A stretch of DNA of 64,000 nucleotides from Paenarthrobacter sp. PH39-S1 (GCF_030063245.1 NZ_JASISR010000012.1:62001-126000), one strand, 5' to 3'; shown: positions 26,768-37,178, counted from the stretch's first letter. Made by a program: numbers and translations. Notes: generated by a model not told the origin, from the letters alone.

Positions 26768-27979
26768 TCAGCGCTTTCCCTCAGTACCGGCAGGCCAGCT
26801 GGATGATCCGCCCTGTCCCGGCACTTTGGTACCGGCGATTTTCTCCCCGCCGGTACCCGCGAGATTATCACGCGCTGGGGTCTCTTCGCCGCTGCTGGAC
26901 AAGTTGTCCGCATTCTGGACAGGTGCGGCACCGTCGGTACCGGCCCTGCCGGCGGCGGCCCCGGTCCCGGCGTCGTCGTCCGCTGTACCGGACCTGCCGT
27001 CGTCCTCGGTACCGGGCCCGCCGCCGTCGTCCTCGGTACCGGGCCCGCCGCCGTCTTCCCCGGTCCTGGAGCGTTTACTGCCCGCGAGCAGCACCGAGTC
27101 ATTATCCGGCTTGGCCTTGGCAAATGTCAGGGCCAGGAAGATCACCGTGGATACCACGAGGACCAGGATGCTGGTCCACACATTCAGCCGTGTGGTGATC
27201 CCGAAGAAAGTGATCTGCTCCGCGTCGTCGATGCGCAGCAGCTCGATCCAGACCCGGCCCAGGGTGTAGTACATCGCATAAAGCCAGAACAGCCGTCCGC
27301 GGCGGAAATGGAAGCGGCGGTCCAGCAGGAGCAGGAGCGCCACCCCGACCAGGTTCCAGATGGACTCATACAGAAATGTCGGGTGGAACAGCGTATCGGC
27401 GGCATATCCGGCCGGGAAGTTAGCGTTGGACGGGTCGACCTGCAACCCCCAGGGCAACGTGGTGGGGGCGCCGAAGAGTTCCTGGTTGAAGTAGTTTCCC
27501 CAGCGTCCCAGTGCCTGCGCCAGCAGCAGGCCTGGTGCCGCGGCGTCGACGAACGCGGTCAGCTTGACCCCGGAGCGCCGGCAACCGATCCAGGCGCCCA
27601 GTACACCGAGGACGACGGCGCCCCAGATTCCGAGGCCGCCGAGCCAGATCTGCGGAATCAGCCAGAGGTTTCCTGTGCCGTCGAAGTGCGGGCCGAAGTA
27701 TGCGTCCGGGGAGGAAAAGACGTGATAGAGCCGGCCGCCGATGATGCCGAAGGGGATGGCCCAGATGGCGATGTCCCAAATGGACCCTACCGGCGCGTGC
27801 CGTCGGGTCCAGCGGATGTGCGTCAGGACCGTCGCCGCGATGATGCCGACCAGGATGCACAGCGCGTAGGCGTGGATCCGGAGGGTTCCCATCGGGAGCG
27901 GAATATCGAATCCGGACCAGCCCGGGGCCGGAATGCTGGCCGGCAGCGCCGTCAGAGCGGTCTCAAACGCATTTCTCAT
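26768..27979 (-). CDS. lgt: Prolipoprotein diacylglyceryl transferase
   Basis: 403 residues, longer than the usual 270-330. Transfers diacylglycerol to the lipobox Cys of prolipoproteins in the cell membrane. Multiple membrane helices and the family motifs are visible: HAYALCILVG, IIGGRLYHV with the essential Arg, GLLLAQALGRWGNYFNQE, and YYTLGRVWIELLRID. The last roughly 110 residues are a disordered Gly/Asp/Thr-rich tail with the unit GGGPGTEDD repeated, matching a 27-base tandem repeat at 26999-27052. It begins four bases after trpA, so it is probably cotranscribed with the trp genes. Confidence 0.95.
   Translation of the reverse strand: MRNAFETALTALPASIPAPGWSGFDIPLPMGTLRIHAYALCILVGIIAATVLTHIRWTRRHAPVGSIWDIAIWAIPFGIIGGRLYHVFSSPDAYFGPHFDGTGNLWLIPQIWLGGLGIWGAVVLGVLGAWIGCRRSGVKLTAFVDAAAPGLLLAQALGRWGNYFNQELFGAPTTLPWGLQVDPSNANFPAGYAADTLFHPTFLYESIWNLVGVALLLLLDRRFHFRRGRLFWLYAMYYTLGRVWIELLRIDDAEQITFFGITTRLNVWTSILVLVVSTVIFLALTFAKAKPDNDSVLLAGSKRSRTGEDGGGPGTEDDGGGPGTEDDGRSGTADDDAGTGAAAGRAGTDGAAPVQNADNLSSSGEETPARDNLAGTGGEKIAGTKVPGQGGSSSWPAGTEGKR
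26999..27052. repeat. 27-base tandem repeat within lgt
   Basis: Two perfect copies (26999-27025 and 27026-27052), each containing CCTCGGTACCGGGC, in the part of lgt that encodes the disordered tail. Being a multiple of three, copy-number change would keep the frame. Confidence 0.8.
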
Positions 27980-27983
27980 CGGG

Positions 27984-28805
27984 TCAGTCAGCTTCCGTGC
28001 CGGCGGGCCGCAGCCCGGAACTCAGTTCTTTGGTCAGGTCAGCCAGGGCGGGAACGCCGCCGTCACGCAGGGCGGCCACGAGTGCGGTGCCGACGATGAC
28101 ACCGTCGGCATAGGCTGCGATTTCACGGACCTGGTCCGCGGTGCTCACGCCCAGGCCGACGCAGACCCGGTCCGCTCCCGCCGCGAGGGTGTTCGCCACC
28201 AGTTTCTCCGCGCTGCTGCTCACGGCCGTCCGGGTGCCGGTGACGCCCATGATTGAGACGGCGTAGACAAAGCCGCGGCTTGCCGCGACGGTGCGGGTTA
28301 GCCGTTCGGGTGTGGAGGACGGTGCCACCAGGAAGACGCGGTCCAGCCCGTACTTGTCCGAGGCGGCCAGCCATTCGGCGGCCTCGTCCGGTATGAGGTC
28401 GGGCGTAATCAGACCCGCTCCCCCGGCATCGGCCAGCCGGCGGGCAAACTCGTCCACGCCCAGGCGCAGGACGGGGTTCCAGTAGGTCATCACCAGCACG
28501 GCGGCGTCGGTGGCCGCCGTAATGGCCGCGACGATGTCAAAGACACTGGAAACGCGGAAACCGTTGGCGATGGCCTCGGTGGTCGCCGCCTGGATCACGG
28601 CACCGTCCATCACCGGATCGGAGTACGGGATGCCGATTTCGATAAGGTCCGCACCGTTGCGTGCCAGCGCGATGCCGGCATCGATGGTGCTCTGCACGTC
28701 CGGGTAGCCTGCGGGGATGTAGCAGATCAGCGCGGCGCGGCCCTGTGCCCTGGCGCGGTCAATGGCGGCGGCGCTCTTGCTTCCGGCCCTCAGATCCATG
28801 CTCAT
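27984..28805 (-). CDS. trpA: Tryptophan synthase alpha subunit
   Basis: 273 residues. Cleaves indole-3-glycerol phosphate to indole. Motifs: [11 protein letters not shown], the catalytic Glu in [13 protein letters not shown], the Asp-containing [21 protein letters not shown] and a phosphate-binding end VGLGVST to [12 protein letters not shown] 28805 overlaps the trpB stop as ATGA, which fixes the start. It forms a complex with TrpB, through which indole is channelled. Followed four bases later by lgt. Confidence 0.96.
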   Translation of the reverse strand: MSMDLRAGSKSAAAIDRARAQGRAALICYIPAGYPDVQSTIDAGIALARNGADLIEIGIPYSDPVMDGAVIQAATTEAIANGFRVSSVFDIVAAITAATDAAVLVMTYWNPVLRLGVDEFARRLADAGGAGLITPDLIPDEAAEWLAASDKYGLDRVFLVAPSSTPERLTRTVAASRGFVYAVSIMGVTGTRTAVSSSAEKLVANTLAAGADRVCVGLGVSTADQVREIAAYADGVIVGTALVAALRDGGVPALADLTKELSSGLRPAGTEAD

Positions 28806-30229
28806 TCTCCAGTCCATCCGTGGGCTTCGTCCTCGCCGGCGTCATTACGGGGCGATCCGGCGTCGGGCCCGGCATCGGTTGCCCGGTTGACCGCTTCCAC
28901 CGCGGCCTCCGCCGCGGTGGAGGCATCCAGCAGGTCGAACCAGGCCGCAGCTGTCTCCACGTCCTTGTCCCCCCGCCCGGACAGGTTGACCACGATGATG
29001 GTCTCCTCCGCATTATTTGTGCCGGCCGTCAGCCGCTGGCCGACCTTCATGGCCCCAGCCAGGGCATGGGCGGATTCGATCGCGGGAATGATCCCCTCGG
29101 TGCGGCACAGCAGCCGGAAGGCCTCCATCGCCTCGGCGTCGGTGATCGGTTCGTAGCTGACCCGGCCGATGTCGGCGAGATAGGCATGTTCGGGACCCAC
29201 GCCCGGATAGTCCAGGCCGGCGGAGATGGAGTGCGATTCGATGGTCTGACCGTCGTCGTCCTGCATCAGGTACGAGCGCGCGCCGTGCAGCACGCCGGGC
29301 CGGCCGAGGGTAATGGTGGCGGCGTGGCGTCCCGATTCAACGCCCTCGCCGCCGGCCTCAAAGCCGTAGATCTTCACGTCAGGGTCGTCGAGGAAGCCGT
29401 GGAATATGCCGATCGCGTTGGAGCCGCCGCCGATGCAGGCGCAGACGGCGTCGGGCAACCGGCCGGTCTGCTCCAGGATCTGCCCGCGGGCCTCCTCGCC
29501 GATCACCTCGTGGAAGAACCTGACCATGGCGGGGAACGGGTGCGCACCGGCTGCCGTGCCGAGCAGGTAGTGCGTGGTGTCGACGTTGGCAACCCAGTCG
29601 CGGAGCGCATCGTTGATGGCGTCCTTCAAAGTCTGGGAACCGTTGGTCACCGGGACGACGGTGGCTCCGAGCAATCGCATCCTCGCCACGTTCAGCGCCT
29701 GCCGGCGGCAGTCCTCCGCCCCCATGTAGACGACGCATTCGAGCCCCAACAGGGCCGCCGCCGTCGCACTGGCCACGCCGTGCTGGCCGGCGCCGGTTTC
29801 CGCGATCACCCGCGTCTTGCCCATCCGCTGGGCCAACAGCGCCTGCCCGATCACATTGTTGATCTTGTGCGAGCCGGTGTGGTTCAGGTCTTCACGCTTG
29901 AGGAAGACCCGGGCCCCGCCGGCATGGGCGGCGAAGCGCTTCGCCTCGGTCAGCAGCGAGGGCCGGCCGGAATAGTTCTTGTTCAGGTCCGCGATCCGGG
30001 CCAGAAAATCGGGGTCGATCTTGGCCTTCTCGAAGGTGTCTTCCAGCTCATCGAGGGCGGCGATCAGGGATTCGGGCATCCAGCGGCCGCCGTAGCTGCC
30101 GAAGTAAGGCCCGGGCGCATGGCGCAGGCTCTCGTGTCCGGGACCCGTTCCCTTTGCTCCGCTGAGAAACGCATCGGCTGGCCCGTCCTGGGCCGAAGCT
30201 GCCGGCGTAGTGGCCATCGTTCCCACCAT
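28802..30229 (-). CDS. trpB: Tryptophan synthase beta subunit
   Basis: 475 residues. PLP enzyme that joins indole and serine. The PLP-binding Lys lies in HTGSHKINN, with [19 protein letters not shown] and the C-terminal ESAHA region as expected. The N terminus has a roughly 35-residue extension before [13 protein letters not shown], and a C-terminal tail of about 40 residues is low in complexity. The start may be ATG 30229 or the Met four codons later (30217). It overlaps trpA by four bases. Confidence 0.96.
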   Translation of the reverse strand: MVGTMATTPAASAQDGPADAFLSGAKGTGPGHESLRHAPGPYFGSYGGRWMPESLIAALDELEDTFEKAKIDPDFLARIADLNKNYSGRPSLLTEAKRFAAHAGGARVFLKREDLNHTGSHKINNVIGQALLAQRMGKTRVIAETGAGQHGVASATAAALLGLECVVYMGAEDCRRQALNVARMRLLGATVVPVTNGSQTLKDAINDALRDWVANVDTTHYLLGTAAGAHPFPAMVRFFHEVIGEEARGQILEQTGRLPDAVCACIGGGSNAIGIFHGFLDDPDVKIYGFEAGGEGVESGRHAATITLGRPGVLHGARSYLMQDDDGQTIESHSISAGLDYPGVGPEHAYLADIGRVSYEPITDAEAMEAFRLLCRTEGIIPAIESAHALAGAMKVGQRLTAGTNNAEETIIVVNLSGRGDKDVETAAAWFDLLDASTAAEAAVEAVNRATDAGPDAGSPRNDAGEDEAHGWTGE

Positions 30230-30308
30230 CCTGTTCTAAAAGTAAGTGCGTGTGAATGTCATCGGTCCGGAGGTGCGAGGAGGCCGGGCATGGGGGGGTA
30301 CCGGCCGG

Positions 30309-31154
30309 CTAGCGGACGGCCTCGTCGGCGCTGGCCAGGCCCGCGGCGCTGACGGCCGCGGCACCGGCCGCGGTGAACGCGCCGATCCGTTCCCGCGGGG
30401 CGGCATCGCTGACCAGCGCCTCGCCGACCAGCACGGCGTTGGCCCCATGCGACGCATAGTGGCGGACGTCGTCGGTATTACGGACACCCGATTCCGCCAC
30501 GATGATGGCGCCGGCCGGAATGAGCCCGGCCAGCGCGCCGAACACGGAGCGGTCCACGTCCAGCGTTTTGAGGTTGCGGACATTCACGCCGATGATCCGC
30601 GCCCCGGCGGCCACGGCGCGCCGGACTTCCTCGCTGGTATGGGTTTCCACCAGCACGTTCATGCCCAGCTCATGGCCCAGCGCCAGGAATTCGCTCAGTT
30701 CACCGTCGGTCAGGGCAGCGACGATCAGCAGGATCAGATCCGCCCCGTGCGCCCGCGCTTCCCAGATCTGGTACGGGTCGCAGGTGAAATCCTTGCGCAG
30801 CAGTGGGATGTTGACGGCGGCACGCACCGCATCGAGATCCGCCAGCGAGCCACCGAACCGGCGCTGTTCGGTGAGCACGCTGATCACCGCGGCGCCGCCG
30901 TCGGCATAGCTGCGCGCCAAGGACGCCGGATCCGCAATCTCGGCCAGCGCCCCCTTGGACGGGCTGCGGCGCTTGACCTCGGCGATGATTTTCAGGGCGG
31001 CGCGCGGGGAATCGTCTCCGCCCAGTGCGGCCCACGCGTCCAGCGCCGGCGGCCGGGACGCAATCAGCTCCTGCAGCCGTCCCAGACCGACCACCTGCCG
31101 GCGCGCCTGGAGATCCTCCCGGACTCCGGCGATGATGTCGTCGAGAACGCTCAT
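30309..31154 (-). CDS. trpC: Indole-3-glycerol phosphate synthase
   Basis: 281 residues. Closes the indole ring in tryptophan synthesis. The family features are present: [15 protein letters not shown] at the start, [13 protein letters not shown] with the catalytic Lys, [39 protein letters not shown] and [14 protein letters not shown] 31154 is two bases after the stop of the small HGxxPAAW gene, and no protein-like sequence lies upstream of it in frame. About 20 residues beyond the barrel form an Ala-rich tail. Confidence 0.96.
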   Translation of the reverse strand: MSVLDDIIAGVREDLQARRQVVGLGRLQELIASRPPALDAWAALGGDDSPRAALKIIAEVKRRSPSKGALAEIADPASLARSYADGGAAVISVLTEQRRFGGSLADLDAVRAAVNIPLLRKDFTCDPYQIWEARAHGADLILLIVAALTDGELSEFLALGHELGMNVLVETHTSEEVRRAVAAGARIIGVNVRNLKTLDVDRSVFGALAGLIPAGAIIVAESGVRNTDDVRHYASHGANAVLVGEALVSDAAPRERIGAFTAAGAAAVSAAGLASADEAVR

Positions 31155-31156
31155 GC

Positions 31157-31441
31157 CTAGTGGCCGTCGTTCTTGAGCTTGCTGCCTCCGACACCATAGC
31201 CGGCAGCACGCATGCCGTATCCGACGCCCAGTCCGAGCACCATGATCACAACGCCGACAATGAACAGCACGGTGGCTTCCTTGCCCAGGACGAAGCCAAC
31301 ACAGCTGATGGCGGCGCCCACCAGCATGACGGCAACCGTGGTCCACGCTGCGGGGCTGTTGCCGTGGCCCACTTCAATGGAATGATCCACGTCCTGCGTC
31401 GCTGCGGCGGTCTCGCCCGTGCTGGCGCTGTTGTTGCTCAT
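31157..31441 (-). CDS. HGxxPAAW family small membrane protein
   Basis: 94 residues. The motif HGNSPAAW (about 26-33) gives the family its name. Two membrane helices follow (about 35-52 and 58-78) and the tail is basic and Gly-rich. The family is found between trpE and trpC in many actinobacteria, as here, but its function is unknown. It sits two bases before trpC and 100 bases after the Trp-operon membrane protein. Confidence 0.85.
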   Translation of the reverse strand: MSNNSASTGETAAATQDVDHSIEVGHGNSPAAWTTVAVMLVGAAISCVGFVLGKEATVLFIVGVVIMVLGLGVGYGMRAAGYGVGGSKLKNDGH

Positions 31442-31541
31442 GCTAAATCTCCCTCACGCTGAATCTCCCCGAAATGGATACTGCCTACATTCTGCCATTA
31501 GTTCCCCCGCCCGGTTCCCAGGCCGCGGCCCCCGCGTCATC

Positions 31542-32339
31542 TCAGGATGTGGGGTCGTCGCCGCGGCTGAGCTGATCCCAGCTGTCGATGTCATCCAGCG
31601 GCTCGGCATGCTCCGGGCCGGCAGCTGTCCTGCCGTCCGTTTCCAGGCTGCCCCCTGCCGTCCCGTGGGACGTTTCCAGGCCACCTGCCGTTCCGCCGGC
31701 GGTATTCGCTGCGGCTGCGCCGGTTCCGGTTCCCGCTGCTGCCCGGCCGGCGGCGGCGTCGTATTTGGTCCGCTGGTTCCAGGACCGGCCCAGCCAGGCG
31801 ATCAGCACGGCGGCAAAACCGAGAACGACGGCGGCCGCGACGGCTATCAGCGGGAACACCGTCGTCGTGACGTCGGAATTTTGGCCGGTAACGCCGGTGG
31901 CCGTGCCGACCGGGCCGGCCGCCGCTGCCTGCGGGTTGAGCACGACGGCGAGCGCGGAGACCACGATGCCGGCGGCACCAAGGAAGATGATGATGGCGGC
32001 CACCACCCGGGAAATCCGCCCGGCGATGGATGCCGCCAGTGCACCTGCCAAGGCCACAAGCGCCAAGGCGGTCACCGCCGTCGCCGCCTTACTGCCGGGA
32101 ACGTTCAGGTCTGCCTGCTGCACCACGCCTTCGCCAAGTTTCACCTGCACCCAGGTCTGCGTCGTGCTGCCAAACACCACCAGCGCGCCGACCACTGCGA
32201 GCATAATCAGGGTGGACTTGCGTCTGAACCGCCCGCTGCCTTGGTTTCCGGGCCGCTTGCGGTTGGGCGGCCTACGGTTGGGCCGCATGCCGCTTTCGGG
32301 CCCGAAGTGGACGGGGTTATTCCCAGCTGTTTCACTCAT
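31542..32339 (-). CDS. Trp operon-associated membrane protein (Trp_oprn_chp family)
   Basis: 265 residues. A basic N terminus (NRRPPNRKRPGNQGSGRFRRK), then four likely membrane helices (about 45-62, 85-105, 112-132 and 160-185) and a disordered Gly/Ala/Thr-rich tail. The second part TTQTWVQVKLGEG resembles the conserved extracellular segment of the actinobacterial family that follows trpE. Function is not established. Its start overlaps the trpE stop by four bases, so the two are translationally coupled. Confidence 0.85.
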   Translation of the reverse strand: MSETAGNNPVHFGPESGMRPNRRPPNRKRPGNQGSGRFRRKSTLIMLAVVGALVVFGSTTQTWVQVKLGEGVVQQADLNVPGSKAATAVTALALVALAGALAASIAGRISRVVAAIIIFLGAAGIVVSALAVVLNPQAAAAGPVGTATGVTGQNSDVTTTVFPLIAVAAAVVLGFAAVLIAWLGRSWNQRTKYDAAAGRAAAGTGTGAAAANTAGGTAGGLETSHGTAGGSLETDGRTAAGPEHAEPLDDIDSWDQLSRGDDPTS

Positions 32340-33928
32340 GAGCGGAGTCCGTGCGCGGTGTTGAACGCGGCGTGGCTGAAGTCCGCGGCGATGGTCTGCA
32401 GCGAGGAGGCGGCGTGCACTGCGCGCAGCGGCGCCGCGGCCTTGTTCACCGATTCCTGCGCCTCGGTGGCATTGTCCGAATCCGCCACGATTCCGCCACC
32501 GGATTGGACATACGCCCGTCCGTCACGCAGCAGGGCGGAACGGATGGCGATCGCCATGTCCATGTCGCCGGCGAAGTCCAAGTACCCCACCACTCCGCCG
32601 TAAATGCCGCGGCGGTGCGGCTCCAGTTCATCGAGCAACCGCAGCGCCCGCGGCTTGGGCGCCCCGGAGAGCGTTCCGGCCGGGAAGGTCGCGGCCAGCA
32701 CGTCGTAGGCCGTCCGTTCCGGGTCGAGACGGCCGACGACGGTGGAGACCAGGTGCATGATGTGGCTGAATTTCTCCACCTCCATGAACTGCGTGACGTC
32801 CACGGTGCCGGGCACGCAGACCTTGGAAATGTCGTTCCGGGCCAGATCCACCAGCATCAGATGCTCGGCACGCTCCTTGGCATCCGCCAGAAGTTCTTCG
32901 GCCATAACCTTGTCCGCCTCGACCGTCCTGCCACGCGGCCGTGAACCGGCGATCGGGTGCGTAATGACCTCGTCCCCGGTCACCGTGACCAGTGATTCCG
33001 GCGACGAGCCGACGATGGAGAAGGCCCGGCCCTTGGCATCCTCGAAGCTGAAGAGGTACATATACGGGCTCGGATTGGTGTTGCGCAGCACCCGGTACAC
33101 ATCCAGCGCGGAGGCGCCGCATGCCATCTCGAAGCGGCGCGAGATGACCACCTGGAAGACCTCGCCCTCCACGATGGCCTCCTTGCCGCGGTCAATGGCG
33201 GCCAGGTAGTCCGTCTCGGCCCAGCTCTGCTGGACCCCGTCCGCGAACGGGACCGCATCCTGCGTGTTCATCACCGAGACGGGCTGCAGCACCGGGGTGC
33301 TGATCCGCTGGAGCAACACGTTCACCCGGGCCACGGCGTCGTGCCAGGCCTCGTCCACCCGGTCGGTGGTGCCGTCGTAGTTGATCGCATTCGCAATCAG
33401 CATCACGGTGCCCTCGGCGTTGTCGTGCACCGCCATGTCCGCGACCAGATTCAGGGCCAGCTCGGGCAGGTGAAGGTCATCGTCCGGCGGCGAGACCAGT
33501 TTCTCCCAGTGCCGGACGGATTCCCAGCCCACAAACCCCACCAGCCCGGAGGTGAACGGCGGCAGCCCCTCAAACCGCTCGGTGCGCAATTCCTCGATGG
33601 TCGCCCGCACGGCTTCCACCGGGTTGCCATCCAGCGGGACGCCCACGGGAGCGTCCCCCAGCCAGCAGGCGGCGCCGTCGTCCGTCGTCAAGGTTGCGCG
33701 CGAGCGGACGCCGATAAACGAATAGCGCGACCAGACACCGCCCGCGGCTGCCGACTCCATCAGGAAGGTGCCGGGCTCCCCGTCCGCCAGCTTGCGGTAC
33801 AGCCCGATGGGCGTCTCGGCGTCGGCCAGGACCTTCAGCCGCACCGGGATCACCCGCCGCGTCTGCGCCAGCAGGCGGAATTCGTCAAGGGTCGGGCTGA
33901 TCACGCCTAGATCCTGCATGGAGTTCAT
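32336..33928 (-). CDS. trpE: Anthranilate synthase component I
   Basis: 530 residues from ATG 33928. Makes anthranilate from chorismate, the first committed step to tryptophan. The LMES motif and surrounding N-terminal segment form the feedback site for tryptophan; the catalytic C-terminal half has SPSPYMYLF-like SPES, HPIAGSRPRG, DLARNDISKV, FPAGTLSGAPKPRA and QSGGGIVADS. trpG, the amidotransferase partner, is not nearby. ATG 33928 follows GGAAAG; longer in-frame readings extend over a terminator-like leader and are rejected. Confidence 0.96.
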   Translation of the reverse strand: MNSMQDLGVISPTLDEFRLLAQTRRVIPVRLKVLADAETPIGLYRKLADGEPGTFLMESAAAGGVWSRYSFIGVRSRATLTTDDGAACWLGDAPVGVPLDGNPVEAVRATIEELRTERFEGLPPFTSGLVGFVGWESVRHWEKLVSPPDDDLHLPELALNLVADMAVHDNAEGTVMLIANAINYDGTTDRVDEAWHDAVARVNVLLQRISTPVLQPVSVMNTQDAVPFADGVQQSWAETDYLAAIDRGKEAIVEGEVFQVVISRRFEMACGASALDVYRVLRNTNPSPYMYLFSFEDAKGRAFSIVGSSPESLVTVTGDEVITHPIAGSRPRGRTVEADKVMAEELLADAKERAEHLMLVDLARNDISKVCVPGTVDVTQFMEVEKFSHIMHLVSTVVGRLDPERTAYDVLAATFPAGTLSGAPKPRALRLLDELEPHRRGIYGGVVGYLDFAGDMDMAIAIRSALLRDGRAYVQSGGGIVADSDNATEAQESVNKAAAPLRAVHAASSLQTIAADFSHAAFNTAHGLRS

Positions 33929-33955
33929 TGACTTTCCGTGAGTAGGGTTGACGCT

Positions 33956-33991
33956 AAAAAAAGGACCTGACGCCGGCTCAGAGGTGCCGGC
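33956..33991 (-). terminator. Terminator-like hairpin between hisI and trpE
   Basis: On the minus strand, GCCGGC (33986-33991) and GCCGGC (33972-33977) can pair over an 8-base loop, followed nine bases later by a run of seven T (33956-33962). It lies in the 124-base hisI-trpE gap, a suitable place for trp attenuation. No Trp-rich leader peptide was found, so simple termination is equally possible. Confidence 0.45.
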
Positions 33992-34052
33992 CGGAGCTGC
34001 CGCACACCGGAAGCGTTTGACGGCGGGCGCACGCTGGTGCGCGTCCGCCGGG

Positions 34053-34460
34053 TCAGCCGGTGACGGCGCCCAGGTCCCGGCCGTCGAAGCAGCTCCGGGT
34101 TCCGGTGTGGCAGGCCGCACCGACCTGATCCACAGCGATCAGCAGTGCGTCGCCGTCGCAGTCGAGCGCGACCGACTTGACCTGCTGCAGGTGGCCGGAC
34201 GTATCGCCCTTGCGCCAGTACTCCTGCCGGGACCGGGAGTAGAACGTCACCCGACCGGACGTCAGGGTCCGGTGCAGGGCCTCGTCGTCCATCCAGCCCA
34301 ACATCAGGACCTCACGGGTGTCGAACTGCTGGATGACAGCGGCCACCAGGCCGGCCGGGTCACGCTTAAGCCGGGATGCGATAGGGGCGGGGAGGGCGGA
34401 TTCCCGGGCTGACCCGGTAATAGTGGTGGAAGAGGACGGGGGGTTCGGCTGCTCAGACAT
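34053..34460 (-). CDS. hisI: Phosphoribosyl-AMP cyclohydrolase
   Basis: 135 residues from ATG 34460. Opens the purine ring of phosphoribosyl-AMP in histidine synthesis. Visible motifs: [25 protein letters not shown], the metal-binding DCDGDAL and the Zn cysteines in ACHTGTRSC. This is the single-domain form; hisE is a separate gene at 37.2 kb. A plus-strand gene separates it from hisF, so the his genes here are split in two groups. ATG 34460 is preferred over the upstream 34499 because the extra residues are not conserved-looking. Confidence 0.95.
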   Translation of the reverse strand: MSEQPNPPSSSTTITGSARESALPAPIASRLKRDPAGLVAAVIQQFDTREVLMLGWMDDEALHRTLTSGRVTFYSRSRQEYWRKGDTSGHLQQVKSVALDCDGDALLIAVDQVGAACHTGTRSCFDGRDLGAVTG

Positions 34461-34563
34461 CACCCCAATTCTAGTGCCGCTGGCGTAAGCTGGCGTCACG
34501 AGGCAGGTGCCGTCGATTCGATGACGAAATCCGGCGGTTCAAAGTCCATCTGGGAGGGATTGC

Positions 34564-35226
34564 GTGCTAATTTCACAAGTGATGCATTTTGTAGATCCTT
34601 CCCGCGAAGTCCTGGCCGAAACCCTGCTCGCAGCCGGGCCCGACGCCGCCACACTGTGCGCGGGCTGGCGCACCCAAGACCTGGCCGCGCACCTGTACCT
34701 GCGCGAACGCAACGCCAGGGTGGGGCTGGGATTGCTGATTAAGGCCTTCAGCAAGGCCTCAGACAAGGCGACGGCTGCCCTTGCCGGGAAATCCGGCACG
34801 CCGGAGGCGTACGCCAAACTGGTGGCTGATTTCCGCGCCGGACCTCCTCCGCTCTCCCCGCTCAGGATCAAGGCCCTGGATGAAAGCTCCAACCTGATCG
34901 AGTACTTCGTCCACACCGAGGACGTCCGGCGGGCCACAGACCGCTGGGCCCCGCGCGCTCTGGATGACGAATATTCGGATGCGCTTTGGGACGATCTGAT
35001 CAAGCGCGCGGCCATCCTATACCGCGGCGTGGACCTGGGCATTGTGCTGGTACGGCCGTCCGGACCGCGGCACGTGGCCAAGCGGGCTCCGGTGTCGGTT
35101 GCGATCCTGGGCGAGCCCGGTGAGCTGCTGATGCACGCCCACGGCCGGACCGGGCATGCCTTGGTCACCTTCGAAGGACAGCCCGACGCCGTCGCCCTGC
35201 TGCAGACGGCCGAAGTCGGTCTCTAA
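34564..35226 (+). CDS. TIGR03085 family DinB-like metal-binding protein
   Basis: 220 residues. HFVDPSREVLAETLLAAG, then CAGWRTQDLAAHLYLRER, matches the N terminus of the actinobacterial TIGR03085 group, related to mycothiol-dependent maleylpyruvate isomerase-like (DinB fold) enzymes. The metal-binding His residues would be those in AAHLYL, EYFVHTEDV and the C-terminal part. Substrate unknown. GTG 34564 has GGGAGGG eight bases upstream; ATG 34582 is an alternative. It is the only plus-strand gene between 20 and 47 kb and ends at the copy 2 palindrome. Confidence 0.78.
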   Translation: MLISQVMHFVDPSREVLAETLLAAGPDAATLCAGWRTQDLAAHLYLRERNARVGLGLLIKAFSKASDKATAALAGKSGTPEAYAKLVADFRAGPPPLSPLRIKALDESSNLIEYFVHTEDVRRATDRWAPRALDDEYSDALWDDLIKRAAILYRGVDLGIVLVRPSGPRHVAKRAPVSVAILGEPGELLMHAHGRTGHALVTFEGQPDAVALLQTAEVGL

Positions 35227-35247
35227 CCCACACGCCTCGCCCCGCCC

Positions 35248-35317
35248 CTCCCAACTGGGTAGCATTTATGGCACTCAAATCGCGTTTTGAGTGCCATAAA
35301 TGCTACCCAGTTGGGAG
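35248..35317. repeat. Large intergenic palindrome, copy 2
   Basis: Two perfect 32-base arms (35248-35279 and 35286-35317) around the 6-base loop TCGCGT, starting CTCCCAACTGGGTAGCATTT and ending in its complement. It lies between convergent genes (TIGR03085 and hisF). Its length and perfection distinguish it from an ordinary terminator, and no T-run follows. Confidence 0.9.
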
Positions 35318-35338
35318 GGCAACAGCGGGCCGGCGGGG

Positions 35339-36109
35339 CTAGCGGACCTCGTAGCCCGCGGCACGGATGGCGGTTTTTACCTGGGCGATGGCGTCGTCGG
35401 GACCGAAATGGAAAATCGAGGCCGCCAGCACGGCGTCCGCTCCTGCGGCGACCGCCGGCGGGAAATGCTCCGGTTTGCCGGCCCCGCCCGAAGCGATGAT
35501 CGGGACCCGTACCGCGGCCCGGACCAGCCGGATGAGCTCCAAGTCGAAGCCTTCCTTGGTGCCGTCGGCATCAATGGAATTGAGCAGAATTTCCCCGACT
35601 CCCCGGTCGGCCGCCTCCCGCGCCCAAGCCACCGCATCGATGCCGGTTCCCTGCCGGCCGCCATGGGTGGTCACTTCAAAGCCCGACGGCGTCGACGCTC
35701 CGCGGGTGCGCCGGGCGTCGACCGAGAGCACCAGCACCTGCGAACCAAACTGCCGGGTGATCTCATCGATGACGTCAGGCCGGGCAACCGCTGCGGTATT
35801 GATGGATGCTTTGTCCGCACCGAAGCGCAGCAGCTTGTCCACCTCGGCGACGCCGCGGACACCCCCGCCCACGGTCAGCGGGATAAAGACTTCCTCCGCA
35901 GTCCGGGCAACGACGTCATAGGTCGTCTCGCGGTTGCCCGAGGAAGCGGTCACATCGAGGAACGTCAGTTCGTCGGCCCCTGCCCGGTCGTAACGGTGCG
36001 CCAGCTCCACCGGATCGCCGGCATCGCGCAGGCCCTCAAATCTGACGCCCTTGACGACGCGTCCGGCATCGACGTCCAGACAGGGGATAACGCGGATTGC
36101 AACACTCAT
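35339..36109 (-). CDS. hisF: Imidazole glycerol phosphate synthase, cyclase subunit
   Basis: 256 residues. With HisH it forms imidazole glycerol phosphate and AICAR. The barrel motifs are present: [19 protein letters not shown] with the catalytic Asp, [29 protein letters not shown], and the second catalytic Asp in [15 protein letters not shown], then [13 protein letters not shown]. Its gene lies 78 bases downstream of hisG; hisH is not in the window. Confidence 0.97.
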   Translation of the reverse strand: MSVAIRVIPCLDVDAGRVVKGVRFEGLRDAGDPVELAHRYDRAGADELTFLDVTASSGNRETTYDVVARTAEEVFIPLTVGGGVRGVAEVDKLLRFGADKASINTAAVARPDVIDEITRQFGSQVLVLSVDARRTRGASTPSGFEVTTHGGRQGTGIDAVAWAREAADRGVGEILLNSIDADGTKEGFDLELIRLVRAAVRVPIIASGGAGKPEHFPPAVAAGADAVLAASIFHFGPDDAIAQVKTAIRAAGYEVR

Positions 36110-36187
36110 GACTGATCCCTAACGCTGATGAAACTGGCCCTCAACGCCCACAAGTAACGCCCACCAATAGCTCCCACGAGAGGCACC

Positions 36188-37033
36188 TCAGATTCGGCAA
36201 GCGTGGATGCTGCTGACCAGAATTGCTCTGGCACCGAGTTCGTACAGCTCGTCCATGATCCGGTTGGTGTCCTTCTTGGGCACCATCGAACGCACCGCAA
36301 CCCATTCGGAGTCACGCAGTGGGGAGATCGTCGGGGATTCCAGTCCCGGCGTCAGCGCGGCTGACGTTTCCACCAGATCCTTGCGGATGTCATAGTCCAT
36401 CAGCACGTAGCGGCGGGCCACCAGCACGCCCTGCAGCCTGCGGATGAGGACATCGAGCCCGGGCGGGGCCTGGACGTCGGCGCGTCCGATCAGCAGGGCT
36501 TCGGACTTCATGATGGGATCGCCGAACACTTCCATCCCCGCAGCCTTGAGCGTGCTTCCGGTTTCCACGACGTCGGCAATGGCATCGGCCACGCCCAGCC
36601 GTACGGATGATTCGACCGCACCATCGAGCCGGACCACCGTGGCGGCGATGCCCTCCCCGGAAAGGTAGCGGCGCAGCAATGCATCGTAGCTGGTGGCCAA
36701 CCGCTTGCCCTGCAGCTGGGCCAGCTGGGAAAACTGTCCCGCCGGTCCCGCGAAGCGAAAGGTGGAAACCGCGAAACCAAGCGGCAGCAGCTCCTCCGCA
36801 TCCACCTCCGCGTCCAGCAGCAGATCGCGCCCGGTAATTCCGACGTCGAGTGTTCCGGCGCCTACGTAGACGGCAATGTCCCGGGGACGCAGGAAGAAGA
36901 ATTCGACGTCGTTTTCCGGGTCAACCATGACCAGCTCCCGCGGGTCACGGCGCTGTAGGTAGCCGGCCTCGGCCAGCATGGCGGAGGCGGCTTCGGACAG
37001 GGAGCCTTTATTGGGGACGGCAACTCTAAGCAT
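36188..37033 (-). CDS. hisG: ATP phosphoribosyltransferase, long form
   Basis: 281 residues. First enzyme of histidine synthesis, inhibited by histidine. It is the long form with a C-terminal regulatory domain (about 210-281), which gives feedback control without HisZ. Family signs: [24 protein letters not shown], the signature [18 protein letters not shown] and the regulatory-domain region [19 protein letters not shown]. Preceded by hisE 145 bases upstream and followed by hisF. Confidence 0.96.
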   Translation of the reverse strand: MLRVAVPNKGSLSEAASAMLAEAGYLQRRDPRELVMVDPENDVEFFFLRPRDIAVYVGAGTLDVGITGRDLLLDAEVDAEELLPLGFAVSTFRFAGPAGQFSQLAQLQGKRLATSYDALLRRYLSGEGIAATVVRLDGAVESSVRLGVADAIADVVETGSTLKAAGMEVFGDPIMKSEALLIGRADVQAPPGLDVLIRRLQGVLVARRYVLMDYDIRKDLVETSAALTPGLESPTISPLRDSEWVAVRSMVPKKDTNRIMDELYELGARAILVSSIHACRI

Positions 37034-37178
37034 GGCAAGAGATCTTTCGCATCTGGTTCACGTGATCTGCGCACGTGTGGTGGTCAGGGAGGTCTAGCGG
37101 TCCGGCCACGGCGCCTGCTGTCTCAGCATGGGCTGCTCCGGTCGTTCGGAGGCGGCAACCCGTGAGCGCGGCGGGTGG

